64,000 nt of DNA from an uncultured Bacteroidota bacterium (GTDB lineage: Bacteria; Bacteroidota; Bacteroidia; Flavobacteriales; Flavobacteriaceae), in NCBI GenBank assembly GCA_902560025.1, contig CACEKL010000004.1, forward strand, positions 4,870-68,869, given 5' to 3'. Positions 15,891 to 24,252 of the stretch are shown here, piece after piece. The position numbers and the translations under genes were made by a program. Below the pieces are notes generated by a model, which was not told where the DNA came from, ran no database searches, and worked only from the letters and a program-made list of their open reading frames with translations. Each line of letters begins with the position of its first letter. Positions within the stretch are counted from its first letter, which is position 1.

Positions 15891-15979
15891 TGAAATAAAA
15901 ATAATAACTAAAATTTAAAGTGCCTCAGAACCTAATTATAATAATTCATATATTTAAACTTACTTTAAATCAATTCAAT

Positions 15980-16477
15980 ATGAAAAAATTCTATTTTATA
16001 CTACTTTCAGTAATTCTTGTTTCTTGTCAAGACACTGCAAATCAAAATCCTTGGAATGGTGTAGTAACTTCAGATGACGAAAAAACACAAATTGTTCAAA
16101 ATCTGGCAAAAGCGTACACTGAAGGAAATTTTGAAGCTGCTAATGAGTATTTTACAGAAGATGGTAAGCATTTCTTTAATACTATTGAATATAGTACTCA
16201 AGAGATTATTGATGGTTATAATTTTCATTCAGTTCTCTGGGATTCTATTCAACATGTAGATCCTGCAGTATTAACTGTTACTTTTAACAACGGAACAACA
16301 TATACTAATCAGTGGGCTGATTGGTCTGGTGTTTCAAGAACTACAGGTGAAAAAGCAGAATCAACATTTCATTGCTGGTGGCAATGGGAAAATGATAAAA
16401 TCATTTCTACAAAGTGTTATATTGACTCACCTCTTATAACCAATGAAATTGCTGTTTACGAAGCCGCAAACAATTAA
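15980..16477 (+). CDS. NTF2-like (SnoaL-type) lipoprotein
   Basis: The start is placed at MKKFYFILLSVILVSC, giving 165 residues and a lipobox at VSC (Cys16); a 20-codon upstream extension would destroy the signal peptide. The mature part has IVQNLAKAYTEGNFEAANEY, FTEDGKHFFN and TFHCWWQWENDKIISTKCYI, the helix-then-sheet layout of NTF2-like domains. It is monocistronic, with a terminator at 16482. Confidence 0.65.
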   Translation: MKKFYFILLSVILVSCQDTANQNPWNGVVTSDDEKTQIVQNLAKAYTEGNFEAANEYFTEDGKHFFNTIEYSTQEIIDGYNFHSVLWDSIQHVDPAVLTVTFNNGTTYTNQWADWSGVSRTTGEKAESTFHCWWQWENDKIISTKCYIDSPLITNEIAVYEAANN

Positions 16478-16481
16478 AACA

Positions 16482-16508
16482 AAAGCCCTCACAAGAGGGC
16501 TTTCTTTT
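16482..16508. terminator. Terminator between convergent genes 15980 and 16519
   Basis: AAAGCCCTC pairs with GAGGGCTTT over a 4-base loop, and the sequence continues with a T-rich stretch. Confidence 0.85.
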
Positions 16509-16518
16509 TACAGATAAT

Positions 16519-17493
16519 TCACTTAATAAGCATTTCATATTTTCCAGCTACTTCAATACCTGCAGATTTACCTGTATCATCTAATAATACTATCTTTTTT
16601 CTTTTATCGAATAATTCTACCTCGATACTAGCTCTCATACTTTCATCAATTCTACCATCCATAAATCCAGATATAGGAGCAGCAAGTGTAGTTGCTTTTT
16701 CTCTATGAGCAAGAATTCTCAGTAAATATGAGCTATTCTCCATTTCAATTTTAACTTTATCGATAGATATTTCACACTTATTTACTTTAGTGCTATTATA
16801 TGTTGTGAACTCAATTAACTTATCATCAATTAATACACCTGCAATATGACCAATAAAAGAACTTCTCATCCAAGGTATGATTGCAATTGATGATTTTAAA
16901 GAAATATTGGAATTTGAAAAATGATTACTCTGCATCCATATATAAGCTTTGGGAAATGAATATCCCCAATCTTTTTCTATGTAACCTTTTCCTTTGTTAA
17001 AAGAAATATCTTCATTATTATAGTTTAAAGATCCTAAAATATCATGATTCATACTTACAATACCATGGTAACATTCCATGAATGGGATAAATGAATATGG
17101 CCCCATAATCCCGGGTGACAGAAAAGAATTTGACCATGGAGACAAATTTCTAAATTTTAGATCTCCTTTTATTTCTGGTAAATCAAGTGAAATTTCATCT
17201 CTACTAAAATAATTCTTACCTATTTTAAGACTATGTCTCCTAGGTGTAGGTTTAAATTCTTCAGCTTTAAATTTATGGTATTTTGCAATATTATTAATGC
17301 CATCTAAAACCTGAATGAAGGATTGTTTATTTCCATTTTCATCCATTGCAATGCCTGGTATAATAGCAAAAGCAGAAGTTTGGGACTCATTTACAATTTT
17401 GTAATACCATCCTTCAAAAAATTTTTTACTCCTACCCCATCCATGATAAACATGAGGATTCCAAATTGCATGAATTCTATGGAATTGATTCAT
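16519..17493 (-). CDS. Tocopherol cyclase-like family protein
   Basis: 324 residues without a signal peptide. Key blocks are RIHAIWNPHVYHGWGRSKKF, FEGWYYKIVNE, FAIIPGIAMDENG, FIPFMECYHGIVSMNHDILG, GYIEKDWGYSFPKAYIWMQS and LAAPISGFMDGRIDESMRA. The FEGWYYK and EKDWGxxFPxxWxWxQxNxF blocks are diagnostic of the tocopherol cyclase (VTE1-like) family. Bacterial relatives outside cyanobacteria are mostly uncharacterised and not proven to act on tocopherol. The gene is divergent from 17530. Confidence 0.75.
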   Translation of the reverse strand: MNQFHRIHAIWNPHVYHGWGRSKKFFEGWYYKIVNESQTSAFAIIPGIAMDENGNKQSFIQVLDGINNIAKYHKFKAEEFKPTPRRHSLKIGKNYFSRDEISLDLPEIKGDLKFRNLSPWSNSFLSPGIMGPYSFIPFMECYHGIVSMNHDILGSLNYNNEDISFNKGKGYIEKDWGYSFPKAYIWMQSNHFSNSNISLKSSIAIIPWMRSSFIGHIAGVLIDDKLIEFTTYNSTKVNKCEISIDKVKIEMENSSYLLRILAHREKATTLAAPISGFMDGRIDESMRASIEVELFDKRKKIVLLDDTGKSAGIEVAGKYEMLIK

Positions 17494-17529
17494 TTTATAT
17501 ATATTTATGTATACCTCAATTTAATCAAA

Positions 17530-17832
17530 ATGCTAAAAGAAAAAATTCATTCAAGTGTTAAAGTAATAATTTACAGCTTAACCAATTTATTTTTAATACT
17601 TGCATGTGAAATTGGAACAAACAATGAATCCTTAAACTTAAGATCAAATTTCTCTAGTGAAGACCCGCTAATAATAATTGATGGACAAGAGGTGATTAAT
17701 AGAAACATTATCGATAGTTTAAACCCAGAAGAAATTGAGAGCGTGGATGTGCTAAAGGATAGTGCTGCATACATTAAATATGGAGATAAAGGAAAAAATG
17801 GAGTAATTGAAATTATTACTAAAAATGAGTAA
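17530..17832 (+). CDS. Stand-alone TonB-receptor plug-like lipoprotein (100 aa)
   Basis: A signal peptide with lipobox (LFLILAC, about Cys25) is followed by a short linker and then DPLIIIDGQEVINRNIIDSL, NPEEIESVDVLKDSAAYIKY and GKNGVIEIITKNE. This matches the plug-domain core of SusC proteins; compare SPLYVIDGIQ...DIENISVLKDGAA...ASNGVIVVTTK in the SusC at 57454. There is no beta-barrel and the stop follows directly, so the plug fold is the whole protein. The start at 17530 is chosen because upstream codons overlap the opposite-strand gene. Its last 8 bases overlap the start of the isochorismatase-like gene. Confidence 0.7.
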   Translation: MLKEKIHSSVKVIIYSLTNLFLILACEIGTNNESLNLRSNFSSEDPLIIIDGQEVINRNIIDSLNPEEIESVDVLKDSAAYIKYGDKGKNGVIEIITKNE

Positions 17833-18397
17833 ACTTTTAAATAAAAAACCTGCGCTACTTTTAGTAGATATTCAAAAAGCATTTTTAGACAAGGATTATC
17901 CTGGAAATAAAAGAAACAATCTTGACGCGGAGTTAATCTGCGGAAAAATTTTAAAAAAATGGAGAGAGCTTGGTTTGAAAGTAATTCATGTACGACATAG
18001 CTCAACTAACCCGGAGTCTATGCTTCATGAATCAAAACCTGGATTTGAATTCAACGATCATGTGAAACCAATAAATGATGAAATGGTACTGACAAAAAAA
18101 GTGAACAGTGCATTTATAGGTACTGGTTTAAATGAGATATTAAAAAAATCAAAAATTGAAACTATAGTAATTGTTGGGATGACAACAAATCATTGCATAT
18201 CAACAACAGTTAGAATGTCCGGTAATCTGGGATATGAAACTTATTTAATCTCAGATTCAACAGCATGCTACAATACTATAGGTTTAGATGGAAAAGAAAT
18301 TGACTGTAATGTGATATTTAACTCAGCAATGGCAAGCTTGAAAAATGAGTTTGCAGAGATTATAAGTTCAAAAGAACTTTTTAGTTTAGTAACTTAA
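17825..18397 (+). CDS. Isochorismatase-like cysteine hydrolase
   Basis: 190 residues from the ATG at 17825. LLLVDIQKAFLD places the catalytic Asp15, TKKVNSAFIGTGL contains the catalytic Lys, and VIVGMTTNHCISTTVRMSGN holds the nucleophilic Cys with the cis-peptide motif, followed by YLISDSTACY. This is the complete triad of the cysteine-hydrolase (isochorismatase/nicotinamidase/ureidoacrylate) superfamily; substrate not readable. Overlap with the plug-domain gene indicates an operon. Confidence 0.88.
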   Translation: MSKLLNKKPALLLVDIQKAFLDKDYPGNKRNNLDAELICGKILKKWRELGLKVIHVRHSSTNPESMLHESKPGFEFNDHVKPINDEMVLTKKVNSAFIGTGLNEILKKSKIETIVIVGMTTNHCISTTVRMSGNLGYETYLISDSTACYNTIGLDGKEIDCNVIFNSAMASLKNEFAEIISSKELFSLVT

Positions 18398-18406
18398 TTT
18401 TTAAGA

Positions 18407-18943
18407 TCAATCAAGATCAAGATTTGAGCATTTTGAAAAAGTTGTATCAACAGTATTTCTTGACTTGAACAACCAGCTATCCTTTGCCTTGTAAAAGGTT
18501 TCTTTATTAATCTCCTCAGCTATAATTTGAGTACCGTTAGCAAGATTGTATGTTACTCTCAAAGGATTTTTTTGAACAATTTCATATTTAACTTTATGAT
18601 CCTTCAAATCATAAATTTTTCCATATTTTACATCTGCTTCAACTACTTTAGAGGTGTGCTTTGTAATACTCATTTGATACCATGCATTGAAAATTGTACA
18701 AGTTTCAGTATTGTCAACAAAGTACATTACGGTGTGTCCTTTATCTGGGCTAAAGTTTTTCACAAAGGCATATTCTGATGGATCAACTTGATCAATTGAT
18801 TTGTTTAATGACTCAATAAGATCAACTCTAACAAAGACTTTACCATCTACCTGATCGTAAAATAAAGATATATCCTCTTTTGAACATGATAAGGTAAAAA
18901 GAGAGAGAACAATTGTTAAACAAATATTATATAGTTTAGTCAT
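18407..18943 (-). CDS. Lipoprotein of unknown function (178 aa)
   Basis: The start is set at the ATG at 18943, giving MTKLYNICLTIVLSLFTLSC with a clear lipobox; an upstream TTG is in frame but lengthens the signal for no gain. The mature part is a mixed beta protein (GKVFVRVDLIESLNK, GHTVMYFVDNTETCTIFNAW, KYEIVQKNPLRVTYNLANGT). Convergent with 17825. No family recognised. Confidence 0.6.
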   Translation of the reverse strand: MTKLYNICLTIVLSLFTLSCSKEDISLFYDQVDGKVFVRVDLIESLNKSIDQVDPSEYAFVKNFSPDKGHTVMYFVDNTETCTIFNAWYQMSITKHTSKVVEADVKYGKIYDLKDHKVKYEIVQKNPLRVTYNLANGTQIIAEEINKETFYKAKDSWLFKSRNTVDTTFSKCSNLDLD

Positions 18944-19028
18944 GTTCAAAACTATAAATAAATTAAATTATTATATCTTAACAAAAAGCTAATTAATCAT
19001 CAAAAACTACTATACATATCTAATAACA

Positions 19029-20231
19029 TTGATGCTTGCAGCAGAATCTATTTATATTCTTCCATATGTATTAGCAAGAGTCTTTAGACCTACATTTCTT
19101 GATGTATTTAATTTAACCAATCTTGAATTAGGTGGTTTGTTCTCCATATACGGTGTTGTTGCATTCTTTTCATATTTATATGGAGGTGTTTTAGCAGATA
19201 GATATTCACCTAGAAAATTATTATCTATTTCTTTAATCTTTACATCCCTTGGTGGATTAATTATGATGACATACCCTTCATATCTTATTATGCAGTTACT
19301 TTTTGCATACTGGGGTTTTACAACAGTATTTATTTTCTGGGCACCAATGCTGAAAGCAACAAGAGCAATTGGAGGTGTCAAAATGCAAGGAAAAACATTT
19401 AGCCTTCTTGATGGTGGCAGAGGTGTTGTAGCATCATCTATAGGTTTAATTGGAGTTTTAATTTTTTCAATTTTAATTACAGAAGATGTTTCATCACTTA
19501 CTTTATCTGAAAAGCAAAAAGTTTTTAAGTATGTAATTGGAGCATCATCATTAATAGTTTTTATAATTGGTATAGTGGTATATGCTTATCTAAAAATTGA
19601 ATTAAAAGATGATGAGAAAATTGGAAACATTAAAAGTCTTTTGGAACTAGCTAAATTAAAGTCTGTTTGGTTGATTTCGTTTATAATTCTATGTGCGTAT
19701 ATGGGATATAAGATTACAGATATATATTCTCTGTATGCATCTGAGGTTATGTTGTTTGACGAAATAAATGCTGCAAGAATTGGTGCCTTACAACAATACC
19801 TTAGACCTATTGTATGTATAAGTGTAGCTTTCTTTACAGATAAAAATGGTAATATAAATAATATCCTAATTGGATTCTTTGTTATGATGCTTGGATCTAT
19901 TCTATTTGCAAGTGGGTTAATTAAAGTATCTATGAATATTTTGTTTTTTATTTCATTGATTATAGTTGCAACTGGTACCTATGCAATTAGAGGTCTTTAT
20001 TTCTCTATTCTTAAAGATGGTAAGATTCCTTACATACTATCTGGAACTGCCATCGGTTTAATTTCAATAGTAGGCTATTCTCCTGATATTTTCGCAACAC
20101 CTTTATATGGATACTTACTTGATAACTATCAAGGCATTTTAGGACATCAATATGTGTATTTAATATTGTTTATATCATCTATTGTTGGAATTTATGTAAG
20201 TTTGAAATTCAAAAAACTTAACAACTTATGA
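19029..20231 (+). CDS. Major facilitator superfamily transporter
   Basis: About 400 residues with roughly twelve hydrophobic segments. The loop GGVLADRYSPRKLLSISLIF is the MFS motif A (G-x-x-x-D-R-x-x-R-K/R). The annotated start is TTG 19029 or ATG 19032, but TM1 (LITLMLAAESIYILPYVLA) then begins at the first residue; the frame is open back to 18993 and the codons there read IKNYYTYLITL, a plausible cytoplasmic head, so the true start may be a non-ATG codon near 18999. It is the first gene of an operon with rhodanese and amidase genes (ATGA overlap at 20228). Confidence 0.82.
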   Translation: MMLAAESIYILPYVLARVFRPTFLDVFNLTNLELGGLFSIYGVVAFFSYLYGGVLADRYSPRKLLSISLIFTSLGGLIMMTYPSYLIMQLLFAYWGFTTVFIFWAPMLKATRAIGGVKMQGKTFSLLDGGRGVVASSIGLIGVLIFSILITEDVSSLTLSEKQKVFKYVIGASSLIVFIIGIVVYAYLKIELKDDEKIGNIKSLLELAKLKSVWLISFIILCAYMGYKITDIYSLYASEVMLFDEINAARIGALQQYLRPIVCISVAFFTDKNGNINNILIGFFVMMLGSILFASGLIKVSMNILFFISLIIVATGTYAIRGLYFSILKDGKIPYILSGTAIGLISIVGYSPDIFATPLYGYLLDNYQGILGHQYVYLILFISSIVGIYVSLKFKKLNNL

Positions 20232-20584
20232 TGGAATTTATTATATCAAACTGGTGGATAATTTTATTACTTATTCCAATTTTATTAATAGTTTTAAAAA
20301 ATTCAAAAGCCAATACAAAAAACTATAAAGAATTATTAAACCAAGGTGCAATTATTATTGATGTAAGAACAGAGTCCGAGTATAAATCGGGTCATATAAA
20401 GAACTCAATTAATGTCCCCTTAAAAGATTTAACTTATCGAATTAATGAATTTGATAAAAAGGATAATATAGTAACTGTTTGCGCTGCAGGAATGAGAGCT
20501 GAATCTGCAAAAAAATTTTTTGAATCAAGAGGCTATAATGTTGCAAATGGAGGCAGATGGACAAACCTTAAGGATTTGACTTAA
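20228..20584 (+). CDS. Membrane-anchored rhodanese domain protein
   Basis: 118 residues: one N-terminal membrane helix (WWIILLLIPILLIVL), then a rhodanese domain with IIIDVRTESEYKSGHIKNSI, NVPLKDL and the active-site loop VCAAGMRAESAKKFF (nucleophilic Cys), ending GGRWTNLKDL. It may transfer sulfane sulfur at the inner membrane. The start overlaps the stop of the MFS gene, and its stop overlaps the start of the amidase gene. Confidence 0.88.
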   Translation: MMEFIISNWWIILLLIPILLIVLKNSKANTKNYKELLNQGAIIIDVRTESEYKSGHIKNSINVPLKDLTYRINEFDKKDNIVTVCAAGMRAESAKKFFESRGYNVANGGRWTNLKDLT

Positions 20585-22206
20585 TGAAAAGATATTTTTT
20601 ATTTTTTTTATTGGCTCTTTCTTGTAACGAGAATGAAATTATTTATTGGGAAAATTATGATGAAATCAATGAAATAATTGAAAATTCTGATCATGAAATT
20701 ACAAGGATGAGGTATAAAAGAATTCAATCTATCTCAAATGATAAAAATGAGATTTTTAGACCTTTTCACTCTTTTCTTAAATCATACAATATTGAGTTTC
20801 ATAATTCAATCAAAAAACATATACTAAACAAGAATATATCATACATCCAAAGTAAGATAGATGAAGACTTATTTGGGTATGAAGATCTTGTAAAGTTTTT
20901 TATTTATAGAATATATAAATATGAAATGGACAAGGACTTGTACTTGAATTCTGTAATATCTCTTAATCCTGATGTGATTTCACAAGCAAGAGAATTAGAT
21001 AAAAATAAATCTGATAATCCCTTGTATGGAATTCCAATACTTGTGAAGGATAACATAAATGTTAAAAATATAGTTACATCTGCTGGTGCATCTGTTTTCA
21101 AGAATAATTTAGTTAATGATGATGCAACAGTAATAAAAAATTTAAAGAAGAATAATGTATTAATTCTAGGAAAACTAAATATGAGTGAATGGGCTTATTA
21201 TTTTTGTAGACCCTGTCCAGTAGGTTACAGTTCTCTTGGCGGACAGACTCTTAACCCCTATGGAAGAAAGATTTTTGAGTCAGGAGGATCTAGCTCAGGA
21301 AGCGGTGTTTCAGTTGCAGCTAATTTTGCTGTGGCTTCTCTTGGATCCGAAACTTCTGGTTCCATTTTATCACCATCTTCTAGAAATTCTTTAGTTGGTT
21401 TAAAACCAACTATTGGGAGTATAAGTAGATCTGGAATTGTTCCTATATCAAGCTTTTTTGATACAAGTGGACCCATGACCACAAACGTTTTTGACAATGC
21501 AATTTTATATAATCATATGATAGGGTATGATGAAAATGATAATTCATCATATGAAGCAAATTCAATTAATATAGATGAAATGTTAAATTTTGATACATCT
21601 TCAATAAAAATTGGTTATTATGAAAGGTTTTCAGAAGACTCACTTATGAAAATTGCAATTGCTGATTTAATTAAAATAAATGTGGAATTAAAGTCTATCA
21701 CTCCAAAAAAAATTAACCTACCATATTTTAGGGACATATTAACCTCTGATATGAAAAGAGATCTACCAAAATATATATCAAAATATGGGAGTAAAGACCT
21801 GATGGTAAAAAATGTAGATGACATAGTAAAATTTAATGACACAGACAGTATATTATATGCGCCATACAATCAGGTTCTGTTCAATGAGATTCTTAGAGAT
21901 ACTGTATCAGATGTAACTCTAGAAATTATAAAAAAGAAAACAAAAAAAGATGCCTCAAAATATTTAACAGATTTAATGATTGAAAATGATATTGATGTAT
22001 TTATTTCAGTTGATAATAGCATGGCTGGTATTGCAGCAGCTGCTCATTATCCTGCACTTACTATTCCTATGGGATACAGAAAAAATGGCCAACCGTCTAA
22101 TTTAACTTTCGTTACATCCTCAAGAAATGAGCAATTACTATATAATATTGGTTTTGCTTACGAGAAGATTTCTAATAAACGATTAATTCCGAAAAATTAT
22201 AATTAA
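20584..22206 (+). CDS. Amidase-signature family lipoprotein
   Basis: 540 residues with a short lipoprotein signal (FLLALSC, about Cys14). The amidase-signature domain shows GIPILVKDNINV (catalytic Lys), FESGGSSSGSGVSVAANFAV (cis-Ser region), SLGSETSGSILSPSSRNSLV (nucleophilic Ser) and GLKPTIGSISRSGIVPISSF, ending with PALTIPMGYRKNGQPSNLTF. The Lys-Ser-Ser triad is intact. It probably hydrolyses an amide outside the cytoplasm and may feed products to the MFS transporter upstream; that link is inference from the operon. Confidence 0.88.
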   Translation: MKRYFLFFLLALSCNENEIIYWENYDEINEIIENSDHEITRMRYKRIQSISNDKNEIFRPFHSFLKSYNIEFHNSIKKHILNKNISYIQSKIDEDLFGYEDLVKFFIYRIYKYEMDKDLYLNSVISLNPDVISQARELDKNKSDNPLYGIPILVKDNINVKNIVTSAGASVFKNNLVNDDATVIKNLKKNNVLILGKLNMSEWAYYFCRPCPVGYSSLGGQTLNPYGRKIFESGGSSSGSGVSVAANFAVASLGSETSGSILSPSSRNSLVGLKPTIGSISRSGIVPISSFFDTSGPMTTNVFDNAILYNHMIGYDENDNSSYEANSINIDEMLNFDTSSIKIGYYERFSEDSLMKIAIADLIKINVELKSITPKKINLPYFRDILTSDMKRDLPKYISKYGSKDLMVKNVDDIVKFNDTDSILYAPYNQVLFNEILRDTVSDVTLEIIKKKTKKDASKYLTDLMIENDIDVFISVDNSMAGIAAAAHYPALTIPMGYRKNGQPSNLTFVTSSRNEQLLYNIGFAYEKISNKRLIPKNYN

Positions 22207-22224
22207 ATTGAAAAAAAAATAATT

Positions 22225-22749
22225 ATGAAAAAGATATTTTTAATTTTTACTTTAACTATATTCCTATACTCTTGCGATACTCAAGTAAGTTCTGAGCCAG
22301 CTGAGATAGGATTCACAATACTTCAAGACGGTCAAAGATCTACAATTACTGCTGGGCCTGCATCTGCATCTGAAGTTTGGCTTGAATATATTACAGCTCA
22401 TAATGAAAGAGACATTGAGAAAATCAAGAGTCTTAATGCTGATGATATTACGGTTTGGGGACCAAGTGGTGAGTTTATTAGTGGAACTGAAGACCACATA
22501 GCGTTTCTAGAAAACTGGTTTGAGAATAATAATCCAAGGTGGGCTCCTATGTGGTTTATTAATAATACAGGTGAAAACCCAGAGAACAATCAGGTAAATG
22601 ATTACGTTACTTCTGGAAATCAACTTACTTTAAATGTTGATGGCCAGGATATTATTGTTTATCAAGTTAATGATGCTGCAATAAAGGATGGTAAAGTACA
22701 ATTCTTTTATGTTTATCAACAACAAAGGGCTGTTTCCTCAGAAGAATAA
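22225..22749 (+). CDS. NTF2-like lipoprotein
   Basis: 174 residues with lipobox IFLYSC (Cys17). The mature part has SASEVWLEYITAHNERDIEK, IKSLNADDITVWGPSGEFIS, HIAFLENWFENNNPRW and KDGKVQFFYVYQQQ, matching the helix-helix-sheet plan of NTF2-like/SnoaL domains. It begins 18 bases after the amidase gene and ends at the terminator at 22751, so it can be read as the last gene of the MFS-rhodanese-amidase operon. Confidence 0.65.
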   Translation: MKKIFLIFTLTIFLYSCDTQVSSEPAEIGFTILQDGQRSTITAGPASASEVWLEYITAHNERDIEKIKSLNADDITVWGPSGEFISGTEDHIAFLENWFENNNPRWAPMWFINNTGENPENNQVNDYVTSGNQLTLNVDGQDIIVYQVNDAAIKDGKVQFFYVYQQQRAVSSEE

Positions 22750-22750
22750 C

Positions 22751-22778
22751 AAAAAGGTCTCGAATGAGACCTTTTTTT
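22751..22778. terminator. Terminator between convergent genes 22225 and 22777
   Basis: A perfect 11-bp stem (AAAAAGGTCTC with GAGACCTTTTT) and a 4-base loop; symmetric, so it can serve both strands. Confidence 0.92.
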
Positions 22779-23556
22779 ATTTAACTCTCCCAAAAAAAGT
22801 TTTTCTAGATTTCTCAGATAGCGATACTCCAGTTTTTTCGTTATAGTTAAAGGTAACTAGTATCCTCTCTCCTTCCTCAACTGCAGTTACTTGATGTATG
22901 GATTTATTTCCTTTAAATATCATTAAGTCTCCTTCAAAACTATCTATTTTGGTTCCTGAAATTTCATTGTCTAATATTTTCTCTACAAGAGCATAGTCCT
23001 CTTCACCATCTTTATATCTCATATCGTTAAAGAACTCATATACCCCTCCTTTAGTGCAATTTTTAACTAATAATGTTATTGTGAAATCTGAGTTATCAAA
23101 GTGCCAGCCTAAAGCATCACCCTTATCGTAATAATTAATATTAATGGATGATAATGAGTCTTGATATGGATAGAGATTATCTTTACCAAGTAAATCACAA
23201 AAAAAACTTTTTAAGAAACTAGAGTCATATAGTCTCTGTAATATTGAATCTTTTGGAATCAGATCATTTGGAATACATTTTTTTGTAGTACTCATTATTC
23301 TATTTCGAGGACTCTCTGGAGGAAACTTATCATCATAATCAGAAACATAAACATTATATTCTGATGAACTTTTAAATGAATTAGGTTTTAATTCAGCAGC
23401 TTCATTTTGGAGTTTAATTAGTCCTATTGGACTTATGAATGAATCAAAAACTAATATACCCTCTTTATGAAGAATATTAGATAAGGAAGAGCCTTCTTCA
23501 AAAAAACTATCATTATACTTTTCCCCAAGTATAGATTTTATATCTAAATCCAACAT
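22777..23556 (-). CDS. 2-oxoglutarate/Fe(II)-dependent oxygenase
   Basis: 259 residues, no signal peptide. The double-stranded beta-helix core has ALGWHFDNSDFTITLLV (iron-binding His and Asp, HxD), GDLMIFKGNKSIHQVTAVEE (distal His), and GERILVTFNYNEK (Arg for 2-oxoglutarate). The upstream stretch SININYYDKGD fits prolyl-4-hydroxylase-like oxygenases. The substrate is unknown. The gene is divergent from the ABM gene at 23592, 35 bases away. Confidence 0.85.
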   Translation of the reverse strand: MLDLDIKSILGEKYNDSFFEEGSSLSNILHKEGILVFDSFISPIGLIKLQNEAAELKPNSFKSSSEYNVYVSDYDDKFPPESPRNRIMSTTKKCIPNDLIPKDSILQRLYDSSFLKSFFCDLLGKDNLYPYQDSLSSININYYDKGDALGWHFDNSDFTITLLVKNCTKGGVYEFFNDMRYKDGEEDYALVEKILDNEISGTKIDSFEGDLMIFKGNKSIHQVTAVEEGERILVTFNYNEKTGVSLSEKSRKTFFGRVK

Positions 23557-23591
23557 TTTATTTAACTATATTAGAAACAAATATATCTAAA

Positions 23592-23903
23592 ATGTCAACC
23601 AAAATATCTAAAGGTTCAATCATAGCATCATTTATCTATGAAAAATCTAAAAATCTTAAAGGATATGAAGAAATGGATCTGCTTACTATTAGTGAGGTAA
23701 AAAAAAATGATGGGTATTTGGGTCATGAATTATTTAACTCAAATGAAAAGAACATCTTTATCTCATATTGGAAAGACATGAAGTCTATTGAGAAATGGAA
23801 AAACAATAGCTTACATATAAAAGCAAAAAAGATGGGTCCTGTTTGGTATAAGTCGTACAAGATTCAAATTTCTAACCTTCAAAATGATTACATATTAGAA
23901 TAA
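23592..23903 (+). CDS. Cytoplasmic ABM-domain monooxygenase-like protein
   Basis: 103 residues, no signal peptide. SIIASFIYEKSKNLKGYEEM, YLGHELFNSNEKNIFISYWK and SIEKWKNNSLHIKAKK form the beta-alpha-beta pattern of antibiotic-biosynthesis-monooxygenase (ABM) domains such as the HmoB-type haem-degrading proteins; 'YWKDMKSIEKWKNNSLH' is the usual W-containing helix. It is probably a dimer; haem or quinone substrates are possible but not shown. It is the only non-secreted ABM protein in the window. Confidence 0.78.
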   Translation: MSTKISKGSIIASFIYEKSKNLKGYEEMDLLTISEVKKNDGYLGHELFNSNEKNIFISYWKDMKSIEKWKNNSLHIKAKKMGPVWYKSYKIQISNLQNDYILE

Positions 23904-23961
23904 ATTAAATTTTATAATTTCTTTAAGATTATACATAGAATTTACTAATTAACTTCGTAGT

Positions 23962-24021
23962 CTTGACCTAGTCAAGTTAGTTAAAGTAAGACCTCTTTCA
24001 TTAGAGGTCTTCAACTTTAAC
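23962..24021. other. Two adjacent RNA hairpins
   Basis: CTTGAC/GTCAAG (3-base loop, 23962-23976) is followed directly by a long hairpin at 23980-24021: GTTAAAGT pairs with ACTTTAAC outside, and AAGACCTCT with AGAGGTCTT inside, with a 2-base bulge. There is no long T run, so it is not a simple terminator; it may be a terminator-like or structured element in the 178-base gap after the ABM gene. Confidence 0.45.
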
Positions 24022-24081
24022 AACCTCGCATTATTTACTGCATTTGATAATTTTTCATAAATTGTTATCAACTTAAACCAG

Positions 24082-24252
24082 TTGAGACAACTTTACCTGA
24101 CTATATTAATAATTGGATCAATAACTCTGAATATTTTATCGATAATGATGGGATTTGACTTAATAAACAAGTTTATTAACCCAATAATTCTATTTATAAT
24201 TAGCACAATCTTACTAATTTATGGCGTTTTAAATTTATTATTTAAAAAATGA
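24082..24252 (+). CDS. Small membrane protein (56 aa, TTG start)
   Basis: From the TTG at 24082 the frame reads RQLYLTILIIGSITLNIL and continues with a second hydrophobic segment (INPIILFIISTILLIYGVL) and a basic end (FKK). Its TGA overlaps the ATG of the next gene (ATGA at 24249-24252), good evidence for translation. No ATG is available upstream before the stop at 24058. Confidence 0.5.
   Translation: MRQLYLTILIIGSITLNILSIMMGFDLINKFINPIILFIISTILLIYGVLNLLFKK

Noticed and set aside
15920..15979. 20-codon upstream extension of the NTF2-like lipoprotein at 15980
   Set aside because: The extension gives MPQNLIIIIHIF, which hides the lipoprotein signal; MKKFYFILLSVILVSC is a typical one.
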